Part shown: in pieces, positions 34,039 to 42,564 of the stretch
Numbering within the stretch: the first letter of the stretch is position 1
Layout of the letters: each line of letters opens with the position of its first letter
Made by a program: the position numbers and the translations under genes
Source: Gemmatimonadota bacterium
GTDB taxonomy: Bacteria; Gemmatimonadota; Gemmatimonadetes; Gemmatimonadales; Gemmatimonadaceae
Length of the DNA: 64,000 nucleotides
Direction of reading: 5' to 3'
Assembly: GCA_020161135.1 (NCBI GenBank)
Contig: JAIUOB010000002.1
Span: 434,001-498,000, forward strand
The notes under the pieces: generated by a model
What the model was told of the DNA's origin: nothing
The model's database searches: none
Seen by the model: only the letters and a program-made list of their open reading frames with translations

Positions 34039-34353
34039 ATGCTGATTCTCGGACGTCGCCCCGGCGAGTCGATCCTCATTGACGGGGGCATCAAGCTCAT
34101 CGTCGTCGCCTGCGACCGGCACGGCGTGCGCCTCGGCATCGAGGCCCCGTCGCATGTGAAGATCCTGCGCGGCGAGATCGCCGACCAGGTCGCGCAGGCC
34201 AACCTGGCCGCGGCCGCCCCCGTGGCCGCCGCGAGCGCCGCGTCGTGGCTCAGCGCCCTGGGCGCGCCGCAGGTGACGGCCGCATCCACCGGGACGCCGT
34301 CGGCCGAAGCCGACTCGGTCGCGCCCGCCGGCACCGACACCCCCGCCGCCTGA
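34039..34353 (+). CDS. csrA: RNA-binding regulator CsrA with extended C-terminus
   Basis: A small post-transcriptional regulator that binds GGA motifs, often repressing flagellin translation. Residues 1-58 are a standard CsrA: MLILGRRPGESILIDGG, VRLGIEAPSHVKILRGEI, with Leu4, Arg6 and Arg44, the RNA-contact residues of the family. Another 46 residues of Ala/Pro/Thr-rich sequence follow, about doubling the usual length of 55-70. The tail is probably unstructured. No fliW, the protein antagonist, was seen in the window. It closes the flgF operon and converges on the kinase-like gene. Confidence 0.95.
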   Translation: MLILGRRPGESILIDGGIKLIVVACDRHGVRLGIEAPSHVKILRGEIADQVAQANLAAAAPVAAASAASWLSALGAPQVTAASTGTPSAEADSVAPAGTDTPAA

Positions 34354-34364
34354 TGTCGACCCCG

Positions 34365-35027
34365 TCAGGCGCGTGGCGCGGACACGAGCGGCGGCAGCGT
34401 GAGCAGGCAGCCGCCCTCGCGCACCTGCCCCACGCCGCCATGCGCCCCGAGCAGCCAGTCGATCGCGCGGGCGTCGTGCTCGAGCAGCTCATCGGCCGCC
34501 TCCTCGCCGGGAGCAGCGCCTTCGTGCGCGCCGGCGCGGAAGCACACACCCTGCGCGTCGGCGGTGAGCGTCGCCGCGATGTGGCCGCCCGCCTGCGCCG
34601 TGACGCGCGCGCCGGCGAGCAGCACGACTGCGCAGGCCTGCACGAGGGCGCCGAACGGCACCCGCACCGGCGGAATGTCGCCCACCGTGTGCAGCGCCAC
34701 CTGCCGATCGTGCAGCAGCGGATGCTCGGCGACGAGGCGTTCGGCGGCCGCGATGGCGTCGGTCACGAGCAGCGGCTCGGCCTCGGCGTCGACCCGCAGC
34801 GGCAGCATGCGCACGGCCTCGAGCAGCCCTTCGAGACGCCCGGCGTCGGCCTGCAGCCCCGCCACCAGGCGGGGGTCGGGGGCGCGACCGGCTTCGAGGA
34901 TGCTGGCCGTGGCCGTCACGGTGCCCAGCCGGTTGCCCAGGGCATGTGCCAAGCCGCGCAGCAAATCGTCATGCAGGGTGAGCCAGCGCGCGAGTCCCAC
35001 GCGCGCGGCATCGGCCTGTTCCGTCAC
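34365..35027 (-). CDS. Histidine kinase-like protein (dimerisation and degenerate ATPase parts)
   Basis: A 221-residue soluble protein that I read as a shortened sensor kinase. The region LHDDLLRGLAHALGNRLGTV resembles the H-box of a DHp domain, with His near residue 25. The rest has a weak HATPase_c outline, but the N, G1 and G2 boxes are not clear. It lacks any sensor or membrane part. The GTG at 35027 follows a GGAGAGG ribosome site; a longer open frame on this strand crosses motA and is a shadow. It is divergent from motA. It may act as a scaffold or phosphotransfer partner. Confidence 0.55.
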   Translation of the reverse strand: MTEQADAARVGLARWLTLHDDLLRGLAHALGNRLGTVTATASILEAGRAPDPRLVAGLQADAGRLEGLLEAVRMLPLRVDAEAEPLLVTDAIAAAERLVAEHPLLHDRQVALHTVGDIPPVRVPFGALVQACAVVLLAGARVTAQAGGHIAATLTADAQGVCFRAGAHEGAAPGEEAADELLEHDARAIDWLLGAHGGVGQVREGGCLLTLPPLVSAPRA

Positions 35028-35063
35028 GACTGACCTCTCCACCCGTCCACCGGTCTCCCACGC

Positions 35064-35921
35064 GTGTTCGTCATCATCGGCTTGGTCGTCGTGTTCGGCG
35101 CCGTCATCGGCGGCTATGTCATGCACCACGGTCAGGTGGCCGTGCTCTGGCAGCCGACCGAATTCATCATCATCGGAGGGGCCGGCCTCGGCACCCTGGT
35201 CATGGCGAATCCACCGGCCGTGCTCAAGGCGTGCATGAGCCAGATGCTGGGCCTCCTGAAGCCCAACCCGTACGGCGCCAAGGCGTACGCCGAGCTGCTG
35301 CAGGTACTCTACGAGGTGTTCCAGAAGGCCCGCAAGGACGGTCTCGTCGGGCTCGAAGCGCACATCGAGAACCCCGAGAGCAGCGACATCTTCCAGAAGT
35401 ATCCGTCGTTCATGGGCAACCACCACGCCGTGTCGCTGCTGTGTGACACGCTCAAGGTGCTGCTCACCGGCACGGTCGAAGACCACAACCTGGCCGACAT
35501 CCTCGACGTCGACCTCGACAAGCACCACCACGAGGGGATGCTGGCGCCCCACGCGATCACGACGGTCGGTGACGCCATGCCCGGTTTCGGCATCGTGGCC
35601 GCCGTGCTCGGCGTCATCATCACGATGGGCTCGATCGGCGGCGCCGCGTCGGAGATCGGCAACAAGGTGGCGGCGGCCCTCGTCGGCACGTTCGTCGGCA
35701 TTCTCCTCGCGTACGGCGTGTTCGGCCCGATCGCGAAGGCCATGGAAGTGCGCCTGCACGCCGAGCACGACTACATGCTGTGCATCCGCACCGCGCTGCT
35801 GTCGTTCGCCCGCGGTGACGCGCCCATGACCGCCGTCGAGTTCTCGCGCCGCAACATCGAACCGCACGAGCGCCCGAGCTTCGCGGAGCTCGAAGAGCTG
35901 ACGCGCAAGAAGGCGGCGTAA
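35064..35921 (+). CDS. motA: Flagellar stator protein MotA
   Basis: The 285-residue pentameric ring of the stator. It has four membrane segments, beginning at residue 1 with FVIIGLVVVFGAVIGGYVM, and the cytoplasmic loop carrying charged residues that contact FliG. The proton-channel part, with ITTVGDAMPGFGIVAAVLGVIITMG then GNKVAAALVGTFVGILLAYGVFGPIA, is typical of MotA. The GTG at 35064 fits the first helix. motB follows after 3 bp. Confidence 0.97.
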   Translation: MFVIIGLVVVFGAVIGGYVMHHGQVAVLWQPTEFIIIGGAGLGTLVMANPPAVLKACMSQMLGLLKPNPYGAKAYAELLQVLYEVFQKARKDGLVGLEAHIENPESSDIFQKYPSFMGNHHAVSLLCDTLKVLLTGTVEDHNLADILDVDLDKHHHEGMLAPHAITTVGDAMPGFGIVAAVLGVIITMGSIGGAASEIGNKVAAALVGTFVGILLAYGVFGPIAKAMEVRLHAEHDYMLCIRTALLSFARGDAPMTAVEFSRRNIEPHERPSFAELEELTRKKAA

Positions 35922-35924
35922 CCC

Positions 35925-36782
35925 ATGGCGGCGCGCGGTGGCAAGAAGGTCGTCATCATCAAGAAGAAGGTCGCCGGCGGTGGCGGACACCACGGCGGCT
36001 CGTGGAAGGTCGCCTACGCCGACTTCGTGACCGCCATGATGGCGTTCTTCATGGTCATGTGGATTCTCGGCATGGACGAGAAGACCAAGCAGGCCATCGA
36101 GGGCTACTTCGCGAACCCCGTGGGCTACAAGAAGGGGTACGGTGCCGGCTCGAGCCCGCTGTCGACGGGCACGTCACCCACGACCATCCAGCGCACGCCC
36201 ATGCGCCTCATCGTGCGCAGCACCGAGCAGCGCACGTTCGAGGAGGTGCGACGCGCGATCCTCGACAAGCTGGCGCAGAGCGATTCGCTCAAGAAGCTCG
36301 AGGCCCAGGTCGATGTGCAGGTCACGTCGGAAGGGCTGCGCATCGAGCTGGTCGAAGGCGGGGCGGGCGACACGTACTTCCCGAGCGGCTCGTCGCGCAT
36401 GAAGCCGGTCACGATGCTCGCGCTGCAGCTCGTGGGCACGGAGCTCGCGCGTCTCGAGCAGCCGGTCATCCTCGAAGGGCACACCGATGCCGCGCCATTC
36501 GGGCGCGATGCGAGCTACACCAACTGGGAGCTGTCGGCCGATCGCGCCAACGCCGCCCGTCGGGTGCTCGAAGGGGTGGGGCTGGGCAGCGACCGCGTGC
36601 GCGAAGTGCGCGGCTACGGGGCCACCAAACCGCGCGTCGCCAGCGATCCCATGGCCTCGGCCAATCGCCGCATCTCGATCCTGCTCCCGTACAGCGAGGT
36701 CCAGGAACCGCCGCAGGGGAACGCCGAGCAGCTCGCCGCGACCAAGCAGGATTCGCTGATCCAGTCGATCAAGAAGCAGTAG
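35925..36782 (+). CDS. motB: Flagellar stator protein MotB
   Basis: The 285-residue partner of MotA. A short Lys-rich N-terminus precedes the single membrane helix with the proton-binding aspartate in YADFVTAMMAFFMVMWIL (about residues 30-47). The linker holds a plug-like region, and the C-terminal OmpA domain binds peptidoglycan with the motif ILEGHTDAAPFGRDASYTNW then ELSADRANAARRVL. It ends the motAB pair and the flagellar locus. Confidence 0.97.
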   Translation: MAARGGKKVVIIKKKVAGGGGHHGGSWKVAYADFVTAMMAFFMVMWILGMDEKTKQAIEGYFANPVGYKKGYGAGSSPLSTGTSPTTIQRTPMRLIVRSTEQRTFEEVRRAILDKLAQSDSLKKLEAQVDVQVTSEGLRIELVEGGAGDTYFPSGSSRMKPVTMLALQLVGTELARLEQPVILEGHTDAAPFGRDASYTNWELSADRANAARRVLEGVGLGSDRVREVRGYGATKPRVASDPMASANRRISILLPYSEVQEPPQGNAEQLAATKQDSLIQSIKKQ

Positions 36783-36800
36783 GGAACGCCGAACACACAT

Positions 36801-36874
36801 CCCGAAACACGAACCCCGAACTCGCACCCGGAACTGATCGGTTTCGGGTATGGGTTCGGGGTTTGCGTTTGGGG
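36801..36874. terminator. Bidirectional hairpin between motB and the EAL-HDOD gene
   Basis: The arms cccgaaacacgaaccccg... (36801-36830) and cgggtatgggttcggggttt... (36845-36874) pair imperfectly over about 30 positions. The structure lies between two convergent genes, which fits a shared terminator. Confidence 0.6.
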
Positions 36875-36891
36875 TATTGGAGCTCGTACCC

Positions 36892-38154
36892 CTACCCCTT
36901 CACCGCCGACAGTCGCTCCGTCGCCCACTTGAGGGCGTCGACGTACATCTCCGACAGCTCGGCCAGCGCGCCGGCGTCGCCCGCTTCCTGCACGAAACTC
37001 CACTCGGCGCGCTCGTAGGCGTCGGCGAGTTGCAGCACCCCGGCATGCGGACCGGTACCCTCGAGCAGGGCCTCGCGAATCTCCTCCTTCACCGGCAGCC
37101 GCTCGAGCACGGCGGTCATGGGGAGACCGAGCAGCACATCCATGCGCGAGAGCAGCCCAACGAGGAAGCGCGCGGCCGGGTCGCCGCTCGCGTCGTGCAG
37201 CGAGACCGTCTCGCAGAAGCGCCCGCGCACCAGCGCCGCCACGACGGCTTCGTGCGCCACGGGATTCCGCGCGCCCACCGAGGACACCAGCATGATGAGC
37301 ATCCAGCGAGACAGCGCCTCACGCCCGATGAGGCGGATGGCGTGCGGAATGGACTCGATGCCACGACCGCCAAAGGCCGCCGCGTTCACGATGCGCAGCA
37401 GCGCCAGCGACAGCGACGGATGGCTGCGGAACGCCTCCTCGAGCGCGCGATCGGTGACGTTGGGCTCGTTGAGCAGCGCCATGATCTGGAACATCGTGAC
37501 CTGCTGCACCTGCACCGCGCGGCCGTCCATTGTCTCCGGACGGCTGAACACGTACCCCTGGAACAGCGTGAAGCCGAGTTCGCGGCAGGCCGCCAGCGTG
37601 GCGCGCGTCTCCACGCGCTCGGCCAGCACGGCGATGCCCAGCGCGCGCAACCGCTCGCAGGTGGGCGCCAGCGTCGCGATGTCCTTGTCGAGCACGTCGA
37701 TCTTCACGATCGAGGCGAACGGCAGCAGGGCGTCGAGCGAGGCGCGGCCGTCGTAGTCGTCCAGCGCCAGCGTGTACCCCTCGGCCACGGCGCGCTGGCA
37801 CGCATCGACCACGGCCGGGGTACCTTCGATGCTCTCCAGCAGCTCGAGCACGACCGCCGACGGATCGAAGATCTTGTACAGGTCGCCGAGGAGGTGCTCC
37901 TCGGTGATGTTCACGAAGGCGGTGGTGCCGGCCGTCAGCCGGTCCAGACCGATGCTGAGCAGCGCGTGCAGCGCGGTATCGCTGCACATGAACGCCTCGG
38001 ACACACTCGTGCCCGCGCTCTGGGCCTCGAGGGACGACCGGTAGAGCAGCTCATAGGCCACTCGGCGGTCTGCGGTGTCAAAGATGGGCTGGCGGGCAAT
38101 GAAGACGTGCTGCGCCGTGGGCGGCGGGGTCACGTCGACGTCGGGAACGGGCAT
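36892..38154 (-). CDS. EAL-HDOD signalling protein (CdgJ/YuxH-like)
   Basis: A 420-residue cytoplasmic protein with an N-terminal EAL domain and a C-terminal HDOD domain. The EAL signature is replaced by YELLYRS, and the metal ligands of active phosphodiesterases (for example the DDFG motif, here DDYDG) are changed, so it is probably not a c-di-GMP hydrolase. The HDOD part includes SHPSLSLALLRIVNAAAFGG. In Vibrio and Campylobacter relatives act on motility. Its position beside motAB suggests a similar role, but that is an inference. It converges on motB. Confidence 0.88.
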   Translation of the reverse strand: MPVPDVDVTPPPTAQHVFIARQPIFDTADRRVAYELLYRSSLEAQSAGTSVSEAFMCSDTALHALLSIGLDRLTAGTTAFVNITEEHLLGDLYKIFDPSAVVLELLESIEGTPAVVDACQRAVAEGYTLALDDYDGRASLDALLPFASIVKIDVLDKDIATLAPTCERLRALGIAVLAERVETRATLAACRELGFTLFQGYVFSRPETMDGRAVQVQQVTMFQIMALLNEPNVTDRALEEAFRSHPSLSLALLRIVNAAAFGGRGIESIPHAIRLIGREALSRWMLIMLVSSVGARNPVAHEAVVAALVRGRFCETVSLHDASGDPAARFLVGLLSRMDVLLGLPMTAVLERLPVKEEIREALLEGTGPHAGVLQLADAYERAEWSFVQEAGDAGALAELSEMYVDALKWATERLSAVKG

Positions 38155-38214
38155 GCTCAGGTGTGCCTACCAGGGAGTCCGCGTAGCGATCTGCTCACCC
38201 TTTCGACTATCGTC

Positions 38215-39207
38215 ATGTCCATGCGGCAACTTCACGGTTCGCCCCTGCGCGCCTCGGTAACGGGGGCCCTGCTGGCGCTCGCGGGCACCGGCCTGCTCGG
38301 CGCGTGCGCCAGTGAACGCCCCGACACCCGGGCGGCCATCGATTCGGCCATGGCGCGCGACCTGACCCTGGCCGGCACGGCCTCGCCGTCGATCGCGCCC
38401 GGCGCGACGCTCTCGGACACGGCCGTCGCGACCACGCCCGCCCCGCAGACGCCGCCCGCGGCCACCCCCGCCCCGGCGCCGGCGCCTCGGCCGGCGCGGA
38501 CCGCCGCCCGGCGCCCCACGCCGCAGCCGAGTGCGCGGCCGACCACCGTGGCCGACGCGGCACCCGCCCCTGCGGCGCCGGTGACTGCCCCCACGCCTGC
38601 GCCCACCCCTGCGCCGGCCGCCGGCACCGCCAGCGACGTGGCCGCCGCCGCGGCCGGGGACGCCGCCGGCACCGGCGCAGGCACGGCCCCCGCCAAGGGA
38701 AAGTCGATCGGCGCCGGGGCCCGGCTGGCGGGTCCCACCACCGTCGCCATCTGCTCCATCGCCAACCGCCCGGGCGACCGGTTCGTCGTGTCCCTCACCG
38801 CACCGCTCAACACCGCCGACGGCGCGTCGCTGCCGGTGGGCACGCCGGTGCTGGTCGAACTCGCCGGCGCCGACCCGCAGTTCGCGTTCCGCCTGCGGGG
38901 CATCCAGTTGAACGGCGTCTTCGTGCCGGCCGAGGGCATCGTGGACGTGACCGAGTCGAGCACCAGCGACCGTCGCGTCTCGAAGGGGGGCGACCAGGGC
39001 AAGGTGGTGGGCGGTGCGATCACCGGCGCCATTCTCGGCCGCATCCTGGGCGGCGGCGGCAAGGGCGCGGTGATTGGCGCGGCGGCCGGTGCCGCGGCCG
39101 GTACCGTAGCGGCCAAGCGCAACTCGGTGGCCGAACGGTGCCTCGCGGCCGGCGCGACACTCACGGCAACGCTCACCGCGCCCCTCGTACTGCCGCCGGG
39201 CACATGA
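38215..39207 (+). CDS. Lipoprotein with Pro/Ala-rich linker and glycine-zipper segment
   Basis: A 330-residue lipoprotein: the signal peptide ends with the lipobox LLGACAS. A long Ala/Pro/Thr linker (about residues 60-150) is followed by a domain starting GARLAGPTTVAICSIANRPG that resembles the TrbI/VirB10 fold (conjugal-transfer-like domain). Near the C-terminus GGAITGAILGRILGGGGKGA forms a glycine-zipper. The combination suggests an outer-membrane-associated structural protein. The ATG at 38215 or 38221 starts a plausible signal peptide; the frame is open for a long way upstream across the opposite-strand gene, which is a shadow. Confidence 0.7.
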   Translation: MSMRQLHGSPLRASVTGALLALAGTGLLGACASERPDTRAAIDSAMARDLTLAGTASPSIAPGATLSDTAVATTPAPQTPPAATPAPAPAPRPARTAARRPTPQPSARPTTVADAAPAPAAPVTAPTPAPTPAPAAGTASDVAAAAAGDAAGTGAGTAPAKGKSIGAGARLAGPTTVAICSIANRPGDRFVVSLTAPLNTADGASLPVGTPVLVELAGADPQFAFRLRGIQLNGVFVPAEGIVDVTESSTSDRRVSKGGDQGKVVGGAITGAILGRILGGGGKGAVIGAAAGAAAGTVAAKRNSVAERCLAAGATLTATLTAPLVLPPGT

Positions 39208-39234
39208 CCTGTCCGCGCGCATGAGCGCCTCCGC

Positions 39235-39963
39235 GTGATCGAAGTCGACAGCTACACCAAGCACTACGGCGACTTTGTCGCCGTGCAGGGGTTGTCGTTC
39301 ACCGTCGCACCGGGTGACGTGCTCGGTCTCGTCGGCCCCAACGGCGCCGGCAAGACGACCACGTTGCGCGCACTCGCCGGCATCCTGCAGCCCACCTCGG
39401 GGCACATTCGCATTGCGGGCCTCGACATGAAGACGGAGCCGGTCGCGGCCAAGCAGCGACTCGCGTTCGTTCCCGACGAGCCGCAGCTCTTCGACTACCT
39501 CACGGTCGAGGAGCACCTGCGCTTCTGCGCGCGCCTGTACGGCGTGGCCGATGCCGAACCGCGCATCCCCGCGCTGCTCGGCGAGCTCGAACTCGATGGC
39601 AAGCGCGGCGCGCTCCCCACCGAACTCTCGCGCGGCATGCGCCAGAAGCTGGCGATTGCCTGCGGGCTGCTGCACCAGCCGGCCGCGCTGCTGCTCGATG
39701 AGCCGCTCACGGGGCTCGACCCGGTGGGCATCCGGCGCATGAAGGAGACCATCACGGCGCGCGCGCGCGATGGCGCGGCAGTGATCCTCAGTTCGCACCT
39801 GCTGCACCTGGTCGAGGAGCTGTGCACGCGGCTCCTCGTCATCCGGCGCGGGCGCATGATGGCGTTCGGCACCATCGCCGAGATCGTGGCCGAACGGCCC
39901 GAACTCACGGGACGCTCGCTCGAGGAGATGTTCCTCGCCCTCACCGGCGACGACGCGGCGTGA
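39235..39963 (+). CDS. ABC transporter ATP-binding protein
   Basis: A 242-residue ABC ATPase with Walker A GPNGAGKTT (residues 36-44), signature LSRGMRQKLAI, Walker B ALLLDEPLTGLDP and the H-loop SSHLLH. It is of the CcmA/NatA exporter type. The GTG at 39235 opens the frame with IEVDSYTKHYGDF. It overlaps the permease gene by four bases, so the two form one exporter. The substrate is not shown by the sequence. Confidence 0.93.
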   Translation: MIEVDSYTKHYGDFVAVQGLSFTVAPGDVLGLVGPNGAGKTTTLRALAGILQPTSGHIRIAGLDMKTEPVAAKQRLAFVPDEPQLFDYLTVEEHLRFCARLYGVADAEPRIPALLGELELDGKRGALPTELSRGMRQKLAIACGLLHQPAALLLDEPLTGLDPVGIRRMKETITARARDGAAVILSSHLLHLVEELCTRLLVIRRGRMMAFGTIAEIVAERPELTGRSLEEMFLALTGDDAA

Positions 39964-41714
39964 CGCCGGGCGTGATCGCAGGCGTCACCGCACAACCGGT
40001 GCGCGCGCTCGCGTACCTGCATGCGCGCACGGCCGTGAACCGGCTGCGTGCGCAAGCGGCGCGGCTCCGCAGTCCGCGCTACATCGTGGCGGTGGTGCTG
40101 GGCGCGCTGTACCTCTGGTGGGCGCTCTTTCGCAATGCGCGCCTGGGCGCGACGCCGCTCACGCGGGGCGTGACCGGCGACACCGTGCAGCTCCTCGTGG
40201 CGACCTTCGTCCTCGTGTCGAGTGCGCGGTGGTGGCTCTTCGGTGGTGATCGCAGCACCCTCGCCTTCACGCCGGCCGAGGTGCAGTTCCTGTTCCCCGC
40301 GCCGCTCACGCGCCGCACGCTCGTGATGGCCAAGCTGGTGCGGCTGCAGCTCACGATCCTCATCAACACGCTGCTCTTCTCCGTGCTGCTGCGCGGTGGC
40401 GCGGCGCAGGGCGCCACCTGGCAGCGGGGCATCGGGCTCTGGATGCTCTTCTCCACGCTCGCGCTGCACCGGCTGGGTGCCGCGCTGGTCCGCGCGAGTG
40501 CGATGGAGCACGGCGCGGCCGGGCGGCGCCGCTCGCTCGGGCCCATGCTCATCTTCGGGGCGCTGGTGGCGGCGGTGGCGTACGGCCTGCTCTCCGACCG
40601 GCTCGCGCTCGAGGTGGCGGCCACGGGTGGCGTGCAGTCGTTCCTCGAGGGCGTGGTGCGGTCGCTGCGCGCGCCCATCCCGAATGCCGCGCTCTGGCCG
40701 GTGCACAAGCTGCTCGCGCCCATCTTTGCCGCGGGCACGGCGGCGTGGTGGGGGAGCGTGCCGTGGGCGTTCGCGCTGCTGCTGGCGCACGGCGCCTGGG
40801 TGCTGCGCCTCGATGGCGCGTTCGAGGAGACGGCGCTCGAGGCGACGCAGCATCGGGCCGAGCGCGTGCAGCGGGTGCGCGCATCGCAACTCGGCGAGGC
40901 GCGCTCGAAGAAGGGGAAGCTGGCGCGTGTGCCGACGCTTGCGGTGCGGGGGCGTCCGGAGGTGGCGATCGCGTGGAAGAACATCGCGGCCGCGCTGCGC
41001 GGTGGGGCATGGCGGACGCAGCTCATCACCTTCACGCTCGCGCTGGGGCTGCTGGCGGTGGTGTCGTACCTCGCGTCGGCGCGTGCGGGCGAAGTCTTCT
41101 TCGGCGTCGCGATCGGATGGGTGGCGGTCATGCTCTTCCTCGGACCGCTGTGGATGCGATTCGACCTGCGCCACGACCTCTCCCGTCTCGCACTGCTCAA
41201 GACCTTCCCCATTCCCGGGTGGCGCCTGGTCACGGCGGAGATCGTTGCGGTGACCGCGCTGCACACGGTCACCGTGTGGGCGCTGCTGGTGGTGCCGGCG
41301 GTCACGCTGCTGCGCGAGCCCGACCTGTGGAATGGGCCGGTGGGGGTGCCGCTGGCGCTCACGCTCATGCTGGCCGTGCCGGTGTTCAACGCGCTCATGT
41401 TCACGGTGCAGAACGCCACGGCGCTGCTCTTCCCCGCCTGGGTTCGACTGGGTGCGGAGTCCCGCGGCTTCGAGACGATGGGGCAGAACCTGCTCACGAC
41501 TGCGGCCACCACGCTCGTGACCGCGGTCGCGCTCGTGTTCCCCGTGGGGCTCGCGGCGCTCACCTGGTGGCTGCTCGACTGGTCGGCCTGGGCCATGCCG
41601 GCCGCGGCCGCGCTCGGTGCACTGGTGGTGGTGGGCGAACTGCTCCCGGTGTGGCGGTGGCTCGGGACGGTGTTCGATGACCTCGAGCTCACGGATGTCG
41701 CGGCGCCTGCGTGA
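39960..41714 (+). CDS. ABC-2-type exporter permease
   Basis: A 584-residue membrane protein with about twelve hydrophobic segments, starting with YIVAVVLGALYLWWALF, and the characteristic stretch LAFTPAEVQFLFPAPLTRRTLVMAKLVR seen in the putative ABC exporter family (PF16962-like). Partner of the ATPase gene just before it. The GTG at 39960 was selected because it overlaps the ATPase stop; upstream sequence in frame is a shadow of the ATPase gene. Function is export, substrate unknown. Confidence 0.85.
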   Translation: MTPGVIAGVTAQPVRALAYLHARTAVNRLRAQAARLRSPRYIVAVVLGALYLWWALFRNARLGATPLTRGVTGDTVQLLVATFVLVSSARWWLFGGDRSTLAFTPAEVQFLFPAPLTRRTLVMAKLVRLQLTILINTLLFSVLLRGGAAQGATWQRGIGLWMLFSTLALHRLGAALVRASAMEHGAAGRRRSLGPMLIFGALVAAVAYGLLSDRLALEVAATGGVQSFLEGVVRSLRAPIPNAALWPVHKLLAPIFAAGTAAWWGSVPWAFALLLAHGAWVLRLDGAFEETALEATQHRAERVQRVRASQLGEARSKKGKLARVPTLAVRGRPEVAIAWKNIAAALRGGAWRTQLITFTLALGLLAVVSYLASARAGEVFFGVAIGWVAVMLFLGPLWMRFDLRHDLSRLALLKTFPIPGWRLVTAEIVAVTALHTVTVWALLVVPAVTLLREPDLWNGPVGVPLALTLMLAVPVFNALMFTVQNATALLFPAWVRLGAESRGFETMGQNLLTTAATTLVTAVALVFPVGLAALTWWLLDWSAWAMPAAAALGALVVVGELLPVWRWLGTVFDDLELTDVAAPA

Positions 41715-41829
41715 GGTGTGAGGCGGTCGCGGCGACGTGGTGTGTCGCGCGCCCTTCCCGCACGCGTCGTGACTGCCTAACCTGACAGGAGCCCTGCGAC
41801 ACGACCCGCGCGCACCGGCACCTCTTCTC

Positions 41830-42543
41830 ATGGCTGCTGACGACTTCGACCCCCCCGGGCGCCGTCCCGACGACGACGCCGACGACCCGCAGGACGACGC
41901 CCACGACGAGGCGGCGGACGACGCGTCCGACGACGACGCGGCGACCGGGCCGTTCGCGGGCGACGCGGAGGCCGAGGGGCGTCCTGCGGTGTTCGTGACC
42001 ACGCGCGAGCCGGTCGATGTGCGCATCGCGCAGCTCGACGACCCGCGCGCGCCGGAGTCGAGTGCGCTGGCGGCATACATCGGCGACCGGATGATCGCGC
42101 GCAGTGCGATGCCCGCCGAGGCCATCGCGCGGCTCATCGAGCTGCACCTGTTCGACACGCCGGTGCCGCTGGGACTGTTCGCGTTCGAGGAGGCGCCGGG
42201 GCTGCAGTGCCGGCTGTTCGCGCTCGTGCCGCGCGCGCTCCTCGAAGCCGAGGCGCACGCCGACGAGCCGTGGAAGGCGAGCGTGCCGAGCTACGAGTCG
42301 TCACTCGCCGGCGGCGAGGACGAGGATGAGGAGGATGACGACGAGGAGGACGACGAGGACGAGGAGGAGGTCCCGTTCGAGACGATCCTGCTCGGTCACA
42401 TCGTGCGCTTCGAGAAGGACCGAAAGCACCCCGATGATCTCGCCGCCGAGGCCGTGGACATCCTGCAGCGCATCATCCACGGGGCGGAGAGCCTGCAGGA
42501 CGCGGACCGCAAGGCGATCGACGACTTGCTGGGGAGCTTGTAG
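41830..42543 (+). CDS. Very acidic hypothetical protein
   Basis: A 237-residue protein with three parts: an N-terminal Asp/Ala-rich tail, a folded-looking middle (about residues 52-155; PVDVRIAQLDDPRAPESSAL) and an Asp/Glu run of nearly 20 acidic residues (about 160-181), followed by a helical end. No signal peptide or membrane segment is seen. I do not recognise the family. The acidic run suggests binding to basic proteins or metal, or a solubility role. It has a 115-bp gap before it and converges on the M1 peptidase gene. Confidence 0.7.
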   Translation: MAADDFDPPGRRPDDDADDPQDDAHDEAADDASDDDAATGPFAGDAEAEGRPAVFVTTREPVDVRIAQLDDPRAPESSALAAYIGDRMIARSAMPAEAIARLIELHLFDTPVPLGLFAFEEAPGLQCRLFALVPRALLEAEAHADEPWKASVPSYESSLAGGEDEDEEDDDEEDDEDEEEVPFETILLGHIVRFEKDRKHPDDLAAEAVDILQRIIHGAESLQDADRKAIDDLLGSL

Positions 42544-42564
42544 GCTCGCGGAACGGCGCGCGCC

